In this document: one piece after another, positions 34,960 through 47,039 of the stretch
How the letters are laid out: each line of letters starts with the position of its first letter
Numbering within the stretch: position 1 is the first letter of the stretch
NCBI GenBank assembly: GCA_963556255.1
Contig: OY744614.1
Location: 42,532,743 to 42,596,742, forward strand
DNA from: Allolobophora icterica
Taxonomy: Eukaryota; Annelida; Clitellata; Crassiclitellata; Lumbricidae
DNA: 64,000 nucleotides
Direction: 5' to 3'
Notes under the pieces: model-generated
Database searches by the model: none
Told to the model about the DNA's origin: nothing
What the model saw: the letters and a program-made list of their open reading frames with translations, nothing else
Made by a program: the position numbers and the translations under genes

Positions 34960-36055
34960 CTAACTACACACATTATATACAGTTACCAGTGATCACGTAC
35001 AGATCTATCTGTCTTTATCACTTTGCCATCTATCGCACTAGGCGCATAGTTCTGCTATAACTTCTGCAGAGACTGGCCAAGACAAAGAGTAAGTTAAAGG
35101 CAGATATAGAAATATGCAGAGCTCACGCTCAGTTCTCCTGTTGTGCTACACGGCGAGTTTCTTGTCATGCATGACTGCATTTCAGAAGTAGCTGGAAGAT
35201 CGCGTTAGTGGAAATGGGATGGGCAGTCTGCGTTGGCGGGAAAAGCTCAGCACAGCTGTAGGTATGGGAAAAATGGGATGGGCTGCTCGCTATAAAAGTC
35301 TCTGCACGTTGGTGCGCGGACAGTTGGAGTCGGAGCTGATGGACGTGTGTGGTACTGTGGTTCGCTGCTACAACGAGACGTCACTTTGGAGGCAAGTGTT
35401 TTAATTATTTAACAACCGTTGCTAAAGCGATTGAACCGTTGCTAAAGCGATTGAGAAGTCGTATTTCAAACCTACTGCAGCGTCTATTTATGGAGTGGAG
35501 TGACGAGCCTACACTAGAGCAATATTGTTGTATGTTTCCTATGTATATCCTTTGAACGGAGGCGGAATTTACAATCTGCTGTACCTTGGACAAGGTTTTT
35601 CCGCCCTTAATATTTATGTCCCTAAGTTTCAACTTTTATATTGTGTAACTTAACAAAAATATAATTATAGTTATATTTGTTTCGCTCGCAGTTTAATTAT
35701 ATCTAATGCTCCGTTTCTTTTATTTTTGAATGGTTTTCCAAGTTTTGGCGACCTCTGGAATGTGCCACCTTCGCCATGGCCTCTGTTCCCGTAGTTGAGC
35801 CGCCACATGCGTATATGTATATGCATGTACATGCATGCAGTATATATATATTATATTTTATATATATATATAATCGGGGGCGTCTGCACCATAGAAACCT
35901 TGGAGCAAATGCTCCAAGAAATAGGGGGGGGGAAAGATTTGTCAGTGTGTGTGCCACCATTTTAGGGTGGAAGGAACGGGGAGGGGGGAGAAGAGGGGGA
36001 AAAGGGACGTTGCTCCAATGACTTGGGGGGGATAGACGCCACTGTATATAATATA

Positions 36056-36108
<53 letters not shown>

Positions 36109-36660
36109 CTGCATGTCTTGGACAGCCTCGTTTCTTGGGGCACCTGTGAGTTTATACCTGGTCGCCATAATATTATAGCTTGCCATGCGAGGCAATTGAA
36201 GGACCGCTATAATTATGGTATGAAATCTGAGGCAGTCGTTTAAGCTAATCTGTAGACGGGCGGCCACTGGTACGAAAAGTTAGCGGATTAATTTTCTTGG
36301 CCTGCAACACTTGGCGCAAGTTTAGGTCATCTGTACTCGTTAACGTTAGAAGGCGCTATAGACAGGAAATTGGGAATATGGCTTTTTGCATTGGAGTGTT
36401 CTGGCGTTGCTCCTCCGATACGGGTCCGGTTTTGGCCTATAGGGATACGATCCAACGATTTATACAGATTTGTGCAAATTCCACTTGGCACATAAGAAAA
36501 TGGTCGGTCGCTCGTATGTTAAGACTTGAAAAACTGTGTAACGCTGCATTATAGAAGTTGTTCAATATTGGTAGTGGCGCAGCCCGCTCGCCTAGTGACT
36601 TGGTATATGTTCACGTGTGTAAACATGCGAGCGACGAACCGTTTTCCAATGCGTTAAGTA
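34960..36660. other. No gene recognised; (AT)n tract near 36050-36105
   Basis: A TATAAAAG word at 35291 and a GC-richer segment at 35220-35400 look promoter-like, but no convincing exon follows. At 35840-36110 two TA tracts flank a G-rich segment with GGGGGCGTCTGCACC and its imperfect inverse GATAGACGCCACTG. This may be a small element. Confidence 0.35.
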
Positions 36661-36830
36661 GGTGCTCTTGGTGTAGTGGTTAGTGCGCTGGACTGTTGAT
36701 CAAGAGGTCGGATGTTCAAATCCCCGTCAGGGCAGAAATTTGGTTCGAGATTTCTGCTCCCACCCGCACCCCATAGCCAACTCTGCCATAATAAGTACTG
36801 ACCGCAGGGTGAGAATTGTCGGGGGTTGGG
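36661..36830 (+). mobile_element. tRNA-derived SINE, family 1, 5' part
   Basis: The tRNA-like head GTAGTGGTTAGTGCGCTGG and B-box-like TGTTCAAATCCCC are followed by CAGGGCAGAAATTTGGTTCG and GCCAACTCTGCCATAATAAG. It matches the full copy at 59899-60180, then diverges. The GAGAAGCTGAGACG and AGGGAAAGGAGTGGCCA pieces near 36970-37005 are the separated 3' part. Confidence 0.8.
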
Positions 36831-37049
36831 GGTTCAACCCCCTAGTCGTTCTTGGGACCCCATAGTAAAGCCTTCATTTCACACCCAAACTCCACATGAA
36901 TCAAGGTCTAACCCCCCCCCCCAGTCTTTTTTTCTACAATTCTCATACTGACTGACCGTACACTTTCCATGAGAAGCTGAGACGTCGAGGGAAAGGAGTG
37001 GCCATGCACTCGCCCAAAAATCCAGAGAAAAACTGGATTGGGGTTATTG

Positions 37050-37240
37050 GGACTTTCAATAAACACTGAAAACGCTTAACAACACAAAGTTAAATTAAAA
37101 TAACGATTTTCTTTAATAATAAAAATCAATAATTTAGTTATTAACTAAATTATTGTTTTTATTGTTAAAATAAATGAATTATTTTTAGTAGCTGAAAAAA
37201 GGTGCCGGAACGCTGTTCCGGCTGAAAAAAAGCGCAGGTC
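37050..37240 (-). repeat. Dispersed repeat with GCCGGAACG ends, copy 2 (inverted)
   Basis: Reverse complement of 24265-24420: TCAATAAACACTGAAAACGC, AT-rich middle, then GGTGCCGGAACGCTGTTCCGGC. Confidence 0.7.
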
Positions 37241-37681
37241 TTTCCAAGTCTGGAATATAGGGGCATTAGAGTGCTTTAATTGGTGCCTGCTATCGACGGG
37301 TAAAATTTGGTGACGTTTCCCAGGCCAAAACCCGACCCGTAACCGTAGTATATGTAGTTTCAAGAGTTTTGCTTTTTCATCTATGAATCTCTGGACAATC
37401 TGACGTGCTAAAACAATCGGCTACACTTGCCGAAGTTGGTTTCGAAAAGCGTTTGGCACTGCCGAGTGTAGCTTATAAGTTGTATTCTTCTTGTACAGCT
37501 GAAATAAGGGCTTGCCTCGGCCGTGTCCACTGATTAGCCTACTGCCCTTCGCTTCTCCTTACTCCGATTAAATCTCGGATGTAACCACACTTTCCAACAT
37601 TTAGGCCAGCGTAGCTAGTGTTGCTGACTTCTAAAGTTAGCGATTGCTAGGAGTTGTAAGCACCTGAGTGGCAGCCAAAAT

Positions 37682-37846
37682 GCATGGGCGGCGATCCCAG
37701 GGGTCGAGGAGGCAAAATCCCCCACCTTTCACTGTAGGAAGACGCCTATACAGCTGCTCTCCCCAATTTTGAAGAAACGCCAAAAAATGGTCTCCTTTTT
37801 TACCAGGTCCGTCCCCCCACCTGTCAAACCACATCGCCGCCACTGC
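37682..37846. mobile_element. MITE, GCATGGGCGGCGAT family, copy 1
   Basis: The left end is GCATGGGCGGCGAT; the right end is ATCGCCGCCACTGC, its near-perfect inverse. The interior shares TTTTGAAGAAACGCCAAAAA and CCCCCCACCTGTC with the copy at 56953-57168. No ORF. Confidence 0.75.
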
Positions 37847-37859
37847 CAGAATGCGTATG

Positions 37860-39200
37860 TGCATTTTCTCTCCATATCTTACATCGATGTCATTTTTATT
37901 CATAGGCGGCGACTTTTGCTTTTGTCTCTGGGTGCATGGGTCCTCCCTCCATTTCCATACCCCCCCTTAGGTAGGCAAGTTTTAGCGGATTTTCCGAGAA
38001 AGATGTGTTTTCTTGTCAAGGGTTCCAGTGTTATTATTTATTTATTTTAAATAATAAATAAATTATTGTTTATGTACGGAGTGTGACTGTGAGATCATGC
38101 AATGTTGGTTTTTTTGTAGTTTTACTTCTCACGTTGTGAGATTACTGCTTGGGTGTAAAAAATTGAATTTTGGGTCTGAATTCTTCTGGGTGCCAGGCAC
38201 CCACTGAACTTTCTCTCTAGGTGCATTGGCACCCAAGGCTCCCAAGAAGTCGGCGCCTATGTTTTTATTCACCTAGTCCATTGTGTTTATCCTTTCTCAT
38301 TCCCTCTTTTTCGGCTGTAGGCCTACCATGTAGTGGTGTGACGCCATGCAGTTGTGAATAAACGAATATTATATCTAGAGCTATAGGTTAGTTTGCCGGT
38401 TACGAACTTCTCGAAGTTTTTGCAGATTAGGATTAATCTTAATTGTGTTGCTAATTTTAGGGCGAAGAATGCGCAAAGATGGTCGCATTGGCGTTTGCGT
38501 GTTTATGCTAGGCCTACTTATGCTGTCGGTAACCGTTTTCGAAGGTAAGATGCTGTTTGGACCGTTCATTAAGTGCCCGTACATGTTTTAATTTGCAAAT
38601 AGAAGGTGTTTCTGGTGCCCGGACCGCCGAGACGAGGGCCAGAGCTCCTTGATCCTCGCGCGCCGACTGCTATCCGGCATTCTCGGTGGCTGGCCCAGTG
38701 ACTTGTGATTAATGCCGAATTGCCGATAGGTCGCCCTATCTTGTTTCTTTGTAGCCTCGACTGCTATGTTTGACCGTGGTTGGGCTGGGACTCTGGGAGC
38801 GCTCCTGTATAGAGCCCTGCCGATACTTTCTATGCTGTATATGGGAGCCCTGCCGATACCTTCTATGAAGATAAACCATTGGAAGATTTTCAAAAGGCTC
38901 GTGATTTGTACATTTACATCTAGTGCTTGCAAAGCTATAATTATACTACTACTAGCAGGTTTACCCGGCGTTGCCCGGGGTTATAAGCCACCACCACCAC
39001 CAGAGGTCCCAACGGAGCCAGAGGTCCCAACGGCCCCAAGCTTTTTAACTAAAAAATGTCTGGTATGTACGTTTTTCCTGTTTGGGCATGTAAATTTAAA
39101 TTTATACGATTGTATAGCGACCTTGTGACCTCGATCCTAATCACTATTCAATTAATTGATTGGGTGAAATCCATGGGCACCACGCCATTTAAGGTCTCCT
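37860..39200. other. Repeat-derived sequence without a gene
   Basis: The segment 38870-38935 matches 39568-39625 (TACATTTACATC.AGTGCTTG) and so belongs to the inverted-repeat family. The segment 38955-38985 (GGTTTACCCGGCGTTGCCCG) recurs at 45148-45180 inside the foldback element. No coding exon is supported. Confidence 0.5.
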
Positions 39201-39216
39201 TGTAGGGACCTTGCTA

Positions 39217-39915
39217 GCATGAGATCAGTCTTGTTGCCCTCGAGACCAAGGTCTTGGTCTCGAGTGCACTCGAGTTCGTTTTTAAAAGTCTTGGTCTTGG
39301 TCTTGAGGTTCAAGGTCTTGGTCTTGGTCTTGGTCTTGAGCTTCAAGGTTTTGGTCTTGGTCTTGGTCTTGAGGTTCAAAGTCTTGGTCTTGGTCTCGCA
39401 AGACCAAGACCAAGACCGGCTGTCAATATGAACAGTCATTTAACAGAACTCGAGAATTCTGTATCAAGCCTGCTTGCATCATACGACCAATATCTATGGA
39501 TGGATACAAGTGCTGTTGGTCAGGAAAACCCATTGGCAGCAGCAACAGTTATTCTGTGTCAGACGGTATGATAAACCATGGGAAGATTTCAAAGGGACTC
39601 GCTATCTGTACATTTACATCCAGTGCTTGAAAAGCTTCTGTGTGTGTGTCCGCGACTTCAGCACCTGTAGAACGTATATTTTCACATGGCGGAATTTTTA
39701 CGAGGCCCACCAGGCACGTCTTGGTCAGAAAATTCTGAGTCAAGTGGTTTTTATAAAATACAAAAGGCATATGGAATAATAGTTTGCATGAAGGACTTTT
39801 GAATACAAATTCGGATTTCTCTGCAGTTTGCATTTAAAGTTAATTTGCTTGAATAAAATAAGACTCGTGTTTTAACTAAAATAGCGATTTTAGAAGTCTT
39901 GACCTGATTGTCAAA
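39217..39915 (-). repeat. Right arm of a long inverted repeat
   Basis: Reverse complement of 31610-32350, including an inverted (AAGACC)n array (39285-39415) and the palindromic CTCGAGTGCACTCGAG. The arms enclose about 6.9 kb that contains the THAP ORF. Confidence 0.88.
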
Positions 39916-40089
39916 AAGCCTGTCCTGCATTTGGTGTAATGCTTGCTACCCGGAACTTTGGTATATCGACCTGAAAATGCTTTACTTGTATCTTTACGTT
40001 GAAAGGATTCAGGGTCCAAATGGAGCAACCGGAAGTTCGACTCCAGTCGAAAGCAGACAGATATCTTTTTCGATTTCTTTTTTTCTTAG

Positions 40090-43000
40090 GGGCATCTGGC
40101 GGCACTGGACCCATCGGGGCCAGCGAAAATACTGGTTCCACTGGTCCGGTTGGATGGACAGGATCTACTGGTCCACAGGGACCAGTAGGGTCAACCGGAT
40201 TGACTGGTCACACTGGACCCGAAGGAGACTCGGGTACGTCGTGTGCTAATTAATTACGTGAACAAATCCATTGTTATAGCACTAGTGCTACCTATTAGAT
40301 ACCACTAGTGCTACCTAGTTGAAAAAAATTGACTTGTAACTGGAGAAAAAATAGCGTAATAAATGTATATTTTTATGCATCGGGTTCATGTGTAGAATTC
40401 TTGACATGAAAATAGTTTTACTCGTGAAGTTCAGGTGAACAGTAAAGCCATTTCTTGTGATTTTAACTATGGTATTTCAAACATTCGATGAGTGGTCATC
40501 ATTTTTTATGTTTTTGGAAATGGTGTTCTTCTAAAAGTGATTATTCGTCTGTCTGTCTCGCAGGCTTGGGGAAAACGGGAGCCACTGGTCCTATTTGGTC
40601 AAATAGGAGCCACTGGTCCGCAAGGAAATCCAGGACCATGGAGACCATTGAACAACTACTGTACTCTAATTATAGTGTGCTGTAAAAACCAAACCTATAA
40701 GATTTCTCCGTCTTTCTTTCTAGATTCAGCAGCGTGCCAGTCGGTGAAGAGCGATGTAGTTTTCGTGCTCGACAGTTCATCGACCGTCTGCACCCAACTT
40801 AGTGGGTCTTCCTGCGCCAACTGGACCAACGTTCTCAACTTCGTTGCTTCGATCGTAGACAAGATGAACATCAGTCCAGATCTGACACGGGTGGGAGTTG
40901 TCAGATTCGCGTCTACAGCCGAAAACATTTTCTATCTCGACAGCTACAACAGGTAAGATTTGATCACGATTATCAAGCGATTGATTAAATACCTATGCTT
41001 CGACAGGCATTGTTGTATAAACAAATATCAGACTGCAATTTGGTGTCTTGGTTAAGAGTTTGATTTTGCAGTCGGCTTAAGATGTCTTGTCGAGTTTCTT
41101 ACATATTAAACTGCGATTTTATAATCATTTGCCTATATTCAATTTCTGCATTTGTTAATAATTATGTTTCTTATTTTGTCTGTAGCAAAGATGCTCTGAA
41201 ACAAGCCATCTTGAGCATTCCATTTGTGAATGGTGCTGCATCCGACTTGGCGTCTGGACTTCGTGAGATGAGAACCAATCAGTTCACCCAACAACGTGGT
41301 CGACGTCTAGGAGTGGAAGAAGTTGTAATCATCGTCACTGATGGCTTTGACAACAAACCTTCTGTCGTTACCGAATCCAATCTTGCCGCCCAGGCTGGAA
41401 TATCCATACTCGGCGTGGGAGTGACGCCAATGGTCAGACAGAGTGATCTGGGAGACATATCTGCCCGTCCTCGACAGCTGAACCAGAGCTACTTCCTCAG
41501 CTACGACTTCCGCAGTCTCATTTCTTACGATGATTTGCTCGTGGCCCGCACGTGCATCACATCAGCCCAGAGTGATTGCTCTAAGAAAGTCGTGGATCTC
41601 GTTTTCATGCTCGACAGCTCATCTTGCACTGGTTCCGACAACTGGCAAAAGATGCTGGGATATGTTGCAGCAATTGTCGAAGAGCTCCCGATTAGCGACA
41701 CTGCCACCAGGGTCGGAGTTGTGACATTCGCCGACGGTGCAAGTAATCCAATTCTCCTCCACTCCTACTACAAGAAGACGGCTCTAAAAACCGCCATAGT
41801 CAACCTGCCTTGCATCAACAGCAATTCCATAAACATCTATGCTGCCCTGCAAGCCACGAGAACGACTCGGTTCACCCCAGTTTCTGGCGACCGTCTAGAT
41901 GTACCAAATGTGGCCATACTGATCACTGAAGGCGCATCAACCATGTACGCCAGTCAGGCTCTTTCGGAAGCAAGTCGTGCTCATCATGCCGGAATATCGC
42001 TTTACTCGATTGGTGTGACAAGCAAGATAAGCAAGTACGAACTAAAGATGATTGCCTCGCACCCTCACTTGGAATACCATCAGTGGTGGACGGCCTTTGA
42101 CTTCAACACAGGGCTTGAAACCATCATCCGTTCGATTTCTGAGCAAATTTGCCGACCAGATCTTGGTAAATGAATTTTATCAATTCATGATTCTTAAGCA
42201 ATAACAACTGCAGTTATCATATGACGCAGTATATATACTAGTGAGGTATTGATCTAATCGGAAACTTGTATGGAGCCTTTTCGCTAATGATCGTCGATTG
42301 TCGCTCTTGGCGAATGCATAATGCGCAGTGGAAATGCAGTTGAGAGGTTCAACAGAGATCCAATAGGTTAGAGAGACTTGGGTACGCTGGAGTCGCGCAG
42401 AAAGTTGGTGCATCCAAGATTACAAAGTTTAATGTAGAAAATATTGTATGTACACATAGACATTTCCCCTACCTTGAACGCTATACAAATGAGATAAATA
42501 GCCTACATTTTATATAAGACAATCGCAGTCCTAATCCTCGCCGTGGTCACGTCATCGTCACGGCAACAAAAATATTGGCGCCACTAGTAACAACCATAAC
42601 ACAATTATAGCTTTAAGAGGTACAATATAGTAGGTCTATCCCTGCATGAGTGTTTGTCTATCGGGTCGTTAATATAGCACCTCGCATGTATCTGACGAAG
42701 TCCTTGTGCTGGATCCCACTTTTAGCACCGAGAATAGAATATAAAAACGATACCCAGTATGAATGTTGCGCCTCTTAAAACCGAATAACACCAACATTTT
42801 CTATGTTCTCTTCCTTCAGCGCCAGCTCGTCTGCTAGCTGACCAGACTGCAATGGCAGTCTTCGTGACCGCCCTGGACGTTATCGTCATTGCGCTGGCAG
42901 TTCGCACCGCCCGCAGGCGCCAAGAGGAGTTCTCTCGTCAGGCCAACATGGCCTCTCGTTCCGGACCTTCATTCAACGACTTTGGCTTGGTGAGTTCCAG

Positions 43001-43780
43001 AACAATACAATTTTTTGTATTTCATCGGCAACTATTTGAAATGGATAGGCCTAGATGACAGAGGAACAGTTCTGTTTCTACACACTCGTCCAGCCAATTG
43101 CCCCTGCAGCATTCTCGGTAGCTGGAAAACAAAGTCTTGCCAAGTTTACCTTATTCCTGAAATATAAATCTGAATATTTTCTTATTTGTCTGAAGCTCCC
43201 TATTCGTAATCCAATCAAGCATCTGCTGTTCAGCTTGTATTGCCCAAATCTGAATTGTACATTATGTTATTCTCTCCTGTTTTTAGAGAATGGGACGTTT
43301 GTGTTTAGCAATTTCTGACAAAAAAGATGTGGTTTATTGTGCAAGTATTTCTTTTCAGAATGTTTTCGTTAACGAAGGTCGTTATCGAAAACTTTGTTTT
43401 AGTATGTCAAAAACAGACCAGGCCAAAAACCCGACCCGTTAAATATTTTTCTTTTGTGTGTGCAGGCGCCGAGGCAAGTGGAGGCGCCGAGGCCGGTGGC
43501 GGTGGTGGCCCCGATGCCGGTGGCGCCGATACATGTGATGGAGGCGCCGATGCCGACGGTGGAGGCGCCGATGCCGACGGTGGAGGCGCCGATGCCGACG
43601 GTGGAGGCGCCGATGCCGCCGGTGGAGGCGCCGATGCCGCCGGTGGAGGCGCCGATGCCGCAGGTGGACGCGCCGATGCCGCAGGTGGACGCGCCGATGC
43701 CGCTGGTTGACGCGCAGATGCCGGTGCCTTCAGCAACTGGACTACGAAAGGCTCGAGGACGCTCCAGAGTTACAAAGTAA
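40090..43780 (+). CDS. Membrane protein with collagen-like repeats and two VWA domains
   Basis: Exons 40090-40233, 40724-40952, 41186-42165, 42820-42989 and 43466-43780 join with GT/AG sites in phase, giving 611 residues up to TAA 43778. The first exon is all Gly-X-Y ([21 protein letters not shown]). The next encodes VWA 1 ([11 protein letters not shown]... IIVTDGFDN), split by an intron. The large exon completes it and adds VWA 2 ([10 protein letters not shown]... ILITEGAST). The fourth exon has a membrane helix ([17 protein letters not shown]) with a following RTARRRQ stop-transfer, and the last a Pro/Met/Ala repeat tail. VWA domains bind ligands through a metal site (DxSxS, T, D). Here the third Ser is T or C, and domain 2 has Glu where the loop Asp is usual, so metal binding may be altered. 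The signal peptide exon must lie upstream and was not found. Adhesion or matrix binding at the cell surface is likely. Confidence 0.85.
40564..40690 (+). pseudogene. Collagen-like pseudo-exon with a 1-nt frameshift
   Basis: After a CAG acceptor the sequence reads [11 protein letters not shown]. One extra base (CCTATT-T-GGT) then shifts the frame, and only in the other frame does [14 protein letters not shown] continue. No GT donor fits the Gly-X-Y frame. The flanking exons (ending 40233, starting 40724) join in phase without it, so this exon is probably dead or skipped. An earlier collagen-like remnant ([10 protein letters not shown]) is at 40015-40045. Confidence 0.7.
43466..43780 (+). repeat. 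21-bp coding minisatellite in the cytoplasmic tail
   Basis: About eight units of GAGGCGCCGATGCCGACGGTG encode the 7-residue repeat [21 protein letters not shown]. Units differ mostly at the sixth codon. This GC-rich block contrasts with its surroundings. All three forward frames are long because 21 is divisible by 3 and the unit lacks stops. Confidence 0.9.
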
Positions 43781-43882
43781 ACCTCTTATTCTAACCTAAA
43801 CCTACTATCGTATGATTGAAAAATCAATTCTGCTATGATATTTGTTCAGTATATATATTCCGAAGTTAGATCAGATATAGAA

Positions 43883-43888
43883 AATAAA
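43883..43888 (+). terminator. Poly(A) signal AATAAA
   Basis: AATAAA lies about 100 bp after the stop codon of the VWA/collagen gene. Confidence 0.55.
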
Positions 43889-44495
43889 CTCGCTTTAATG
43901 CGACCTTATTTTGAATGAATGACGCATGAAATGATTTAATGTTCTTGTTGGTTCAGCTTTTTAGGTTGTGTTTATTCTGGATCTGTTGTGTTAAAATCCC
44001 GCTGGACTGTTGTGTTTGATCATTCATAAATGATGGAAATTTTGTCATTCATGTCATACAACATGGTTTAGACTAGCATAGACGGCACCCTTGCGAGTCA
44101 CGTGAAAGGCGCTATATTGAGTAGCACCATACGTACATGTATCCGAGTATTCGGTTGTATTGGCAGGAGTTTTGACCAGTATGGCTTTTACAACAGAATA
44201 CATAAAAGATCTTGAGTTAGAGTTGTAATAGGCCTACTTTTTCATATAATATCTTTCTAAGCAAATGTGGTCTGTCCTAAATTGAGAGAATAATCATTTT
44301 CATATGTATATAATTATAGCAATGATGGCAGTGTAATTTCTGCAATTTATATTTGCAGGGAGTTCGTTGGCACGTTTCCTTTAAGCCATGATCAGCTCTA
44401 CTCCGTTATTCCAGAGGACGTTGACGGCGAGCCACCGCTTGCGCTGGCAAAAGGATGGACGAGTCTTTTTGAGTCTAAATTTGCCTATTTACCCT

Positions 44496-46856
44496 AGGCC
44501 AAGAGCATTAGGTTTAAGGTGGAAATTTTTCATAACAAGCTGAATTTTTCAGGATAGGTCTAGGAATATGAGTAGAATAACATACTAAAAGTCCCCAACA
44601 ATCCCCCTGGAGCTCTCTCCAAAATCCAAGATGGCGTCCAAAATGGCCGTCATAGGATCATAATGTGCTGAAAGCTGAAAGTATCTCCTCATAACAATCT
44701 GAATGTCTCAGGATTGGTAAAGGAATATGGGTAGAATAACATACTAAAAGTCCCCGACAATCCCCCTGGAACTCTTTCAGAAATCCAAGATGGCGTCCAA
44801 AATGGCCGTCATTAGATCATAATGTGCCAAAAGCTGAAAATAGCTCATAACTAGCTGCAATTTTCAGGATAGGTCTAGGAGCATGAGTGGAATAACATAC
44901 TATAGGTCCTTGACAATTTCCTGATTCCCTGGAGCTCTTTCCGAAATCCAAGATGGCGTCCAAAATGGCCGTCATTATATCATTATATGCCAAAAGCTGA
45001 AAATAGCTCGTAACAAGCTGAATTTTTCAGGATAGGTCTAGGAGCATGAGTGGAATAACATACTAAAGGTCCCTGAAAATTCCCTAGAGTTCTTTCCGAA
45101 ATCCAAGATGGCGTCCAAAATGGCCGGCATTTTCTATTATTATTATAACTAGCTGGTTTACCCGGCGTTGCCCGGGGTTATAAGTTTCAATCCCTGTAGC
45201 CGCCTGTCCATACCCTGCGCTTTTCCGGCCATCTCAAGTGAACCAAGGTCTCGTGGTCTGTTCCATCCCTTAGATTCAAACAATTTCAGCGGCTGCGCCA
45301 TCATCTTCCTCCATCCGCCAGCATCCTCCATCCATCCTCCATCCACCAGCATCCTCCATCCATCCACCCTCCATCCAACTGCATCCTTCATCCACCCTCC
45401 ATCCACCAGCATCCTCCATCCACCCTCCATCCACCAGCATCCTCCATCCATCCACCCTCCATCCAACTGCATCCTTCATCCACCCTCCATCCATCCACTA
45501 GCATCCTCCATCCACCCTCCATCCACCAGCATCCTCCATCCATCCACCCTCCATCCAACTGCATCCTTCATCCACCCTCCATCCACCAGCATCCTCCATC
45601 CACCCTCCATCCACCAGCATCCTCCATCCATCCACCCTCCATCCAACTGCATCCTTCATCCACCCTCCATCCATCCACCAGCATCCTCCATCCACCCTCC
45701 ATCCACCAGTTCTGCACTGAATTCCAGCATGGTCAAGGAGTTGTGAAATGAAGTCGCATAACTGTTTGAAACACTAATTCTCGGCTACATCAGCGGCGTT
45801 CTCGTCCTTTTTAAGAAGAGCTATAGAAAGATTCGCTAAGTGATCTTTGTCTATGCTATCCAAGGTGCGACGTGTGCCCAACAATGCCCAAATGAGGACA
45901 GAATGTGAGCACGAAGAGCAAGAGAAAAGGCATTGCCAGATAGTATGTGTATGCCATCTCCCAAAGTACCGCTAAGTGTCCCTTATACAGCGCTTAATCG
46001 AGCGTGCCTCTGAGTAGATAACCCTGAAGAGGCGCTATATAAATTCTCCATATGAATGAACGAACAGGAGACAGAAAGCTACACCTCTGGTGTGTGAGGC
46101 AAATGATTCCACTTTTCCATGCTGCAGGACATCTTCAGTATGCCAAATCTGCCAGGTTGCACTTGCAACAGATGGAAGCCTTAGAGCAAACTATGCTTTT
46201 GGCACATAATGATCTAATGACGGCCATTTTGGACGCCATCTTTGATTTTGGAAAGAGCTTCAGGGGGATTGTCATGGATTTTTAGTAAGTTATTCCACTC
46301 ATGCTCCTAGACCTATGCTGGAAAATTAAGCTTGTTATGAGCTATTTTCAGCTTTTAGCACATTATGATCTAATGACGGCCATCTTGGACGCCATCTTGG
46401 ATTTTGGAAAGAGCTTCAGAGGGATTGTCAGGGATTTTTAGCATGTTATTCCACTCATGCTCCTAGACATATCCTGGAAAATTCAGCTTGTTGTGAGCTA
46501 TTTTCAGCTTTTAGCACATTATGATCTAATGACGGCCATTTTGGACGCCATCTTGAATTTTGGAAAGAGCTCCAGGGGGATTATCGGGGACTTTTAGTAT
46601 GTTATTCTACCCATATTCCTTTACCTATCCTGAGACATTCAGATTGTTATGAGGAGATACTTTCAGCTTTTAGCACATTATGATCTAATGACGGCCATTT
46701 TGGACGCCATCTTGGATTTTGGAGAGAGCTCCAGGGGGATTGTCGGGGACTTTTAGTATGTTATTCTACTCATATTCCTAGACCTATCCTGAAAAATTCA
46801 GCTTGTTATGAGAAATTTCCACCTTTCATCACATTTTGATCTAATGCTCTTGGACT
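44496..46856. mobile_element. Foldback-type transposon, 2.36 kb
   Basis: The termini are AGGCCAAGAGCATTAG and, at the right, CTAATGCTCTTGGACT (one mismatch as inverses). ACCCT flanks both sides (44491-44495 and 46857-46861). Each arm of about 650 bp consists of four tandem units of about 157 bp, in opposite orientation left and right. Shared words include AAGATGGCGTCCAAAATGGC and GGATAGGTCTAGGA. The loop (about 45143-46190) carries a CATCC array and no transposase. This architecture matches foldback elements with internally repetitive long TIRs. Confidence 0.87.
45296..45712. repeat. CATCCTCCATCCACCAG minisatellite with ~90-bp higher order
   Basis: Short units of CCATCCACCAGCATCCT alternate with variant CCATCCAACTGCATCCTTCA. 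The variant recurs about every 90 bp, showing a higher-order unit. It lies in the loop of the foldback element. The long Pro/Ser/His-rich and Trp/Gly/Asp-rich frames are repeat artefacts. Confidence 0.92.
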
Positions 46857-47039
46857 ACCCTGCAAACTCAGTTTTAAACACACAAAGATCTCAAGTGAGC
46901 TTTTGGCCGAGTGGATTCGGGCGTACGCCTGCTGCAAAGTGCACGTGGGCTGCAAATGGTACTTTGAAATAAACAAAACTGACTCGGGAGATGATTTTGT
47001 GTGCAAGGTCTTCAGGTACCGGGCCACTAAAATGGTTTA

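Noticed and set aside
35285..35400. TATA-box promoter with short ORF
   Set aside because: TATAAAAG is followed by only a 20-codon frame; no downstream exon could be linked.
43407..43736. Ala/Ser/Pro-rich minus-strand frame and Gly/Ala/Asp-rich plus frame
   Set aside because: Alternative frames of the 21-bp coding repeat. Only the frame in phase with the membrane exon is supported.
45158..45746. His/Pro/Ser-rich and Trp/Gly/Asp-rich frames
   Set aside because: Both strands of the CATCC minisatellite in the foldback loop; open only because of the repeat.
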